From the NCBI RefSeq assembly GCF_028640845.1, contig NC_080548.1, forward strand, positions 7,000,314 to 7,064,313: a stretch of 64,000 bases of DNA. The letters run 5' to 3'. A program made the translations under genes and the position numbers. The notes under the pieces are model-generated. The model was not told the origin of the DNA. It saw only the letters and a program-made list of their open reading frames with translations, and made no database searches. Source of the stretch: Ahaetulla prasina. Taxonomy: Eukaryota; Chordata; Lepidosauria; Squamata; Colubridae. Of the stretch, positions 63,895-64,000 are shown piece after piece. Positions within the stretch are counted from its first letter, which is position 1. Each line of letters opens with the position of its first letter.

Positions 63895-64000
63895 CTCAGC
63901 TCCGGGACGGTCTGGACCGACATTGGGATGACCCAAGCGAGGGAGAGGAGGCACGTCTTGTCGAGTCTGTTTGGGATGAGTTTGACCCTGTGGCTCCCGA
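63895..64000 (+). mobile_element. L2 LINE fragment cut by the window end
   Basis: gctccgggacggtctggacc and tgtttgggatgagtttgacc ctgtggctcccga match the linker region of the L2 at 50159-50265 with some changes. It continues beyond the window. Confidence 0.78.

Overview
The window is vertebrate nuclear DNA, almost certainly from a squamate reptile and probably a snake. It holds the 3' part of one split collagen gene on the + strand, buried in many interspersed repeats. The squamate signal comes from tRNA-derived SINEs with Bov-B-like or L2-like tails, CR1, L2 and L1 LINE fragments, and two CR1-L3 (Snake1-type) LINE tails ending in (AATAG)n microsatellites. No bacterial-style genes, operons, CRISPR arrays or complete second gene were seen.

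The gene is best read as COL16A1 (collagen type XVI alpha-1, a FACIT-like collagen). I find 33 exons from 3676 to the stop codon at 56788-56790, encoding about 738 residues. Exons 1-8 carry short Gly-X-Y blocks broken by cysteine-containing non-collagenous (NC) segments. Exon 9 carries the last of these segments and then starts a long nearly uninterrupted triple helix, which runs through exon 29. Exon 30 and the start of exon 31 encode a helical NC2-like linker. The last COL block (exons 31-33) ends in a short C-terminal NC1 with a CxxxxC pair. The first 29 exons are phase 0; the last four are joined in phase 1. The 5' half of the gene lies upstream of the window. A 3'UTR with ATTAAA signals ends near 57.6 kb, and 57.6-64 kb looks intergenic.

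Repeats occupy much of the introns. They include an L1 with a 15-bp target duplication (9.55-10.91 kb), a long decayed L2 (49.08-51.97 kb), a second-type RT fragment abutting CR1 (33.78-35.6 kb) and several nonautonomous hAT elements with 8-bp duplications. There are also a dozen copies of a mariner-like 'CAGGTAGTCC' element, many copies of a foldback MITE, two 526-bp solo LTRs with different 5-bp duplications, and large microsatellites.

The most interesting signal is a 30-nt module (CTGANGA, a 19-nt hairpin, GAAA). It recurs in three otherwise unrelated palindromic repeat families. It resembles the hammerhead ribozyme core known from Penelope-like retroelements, but with two deviations from the canonical fold.
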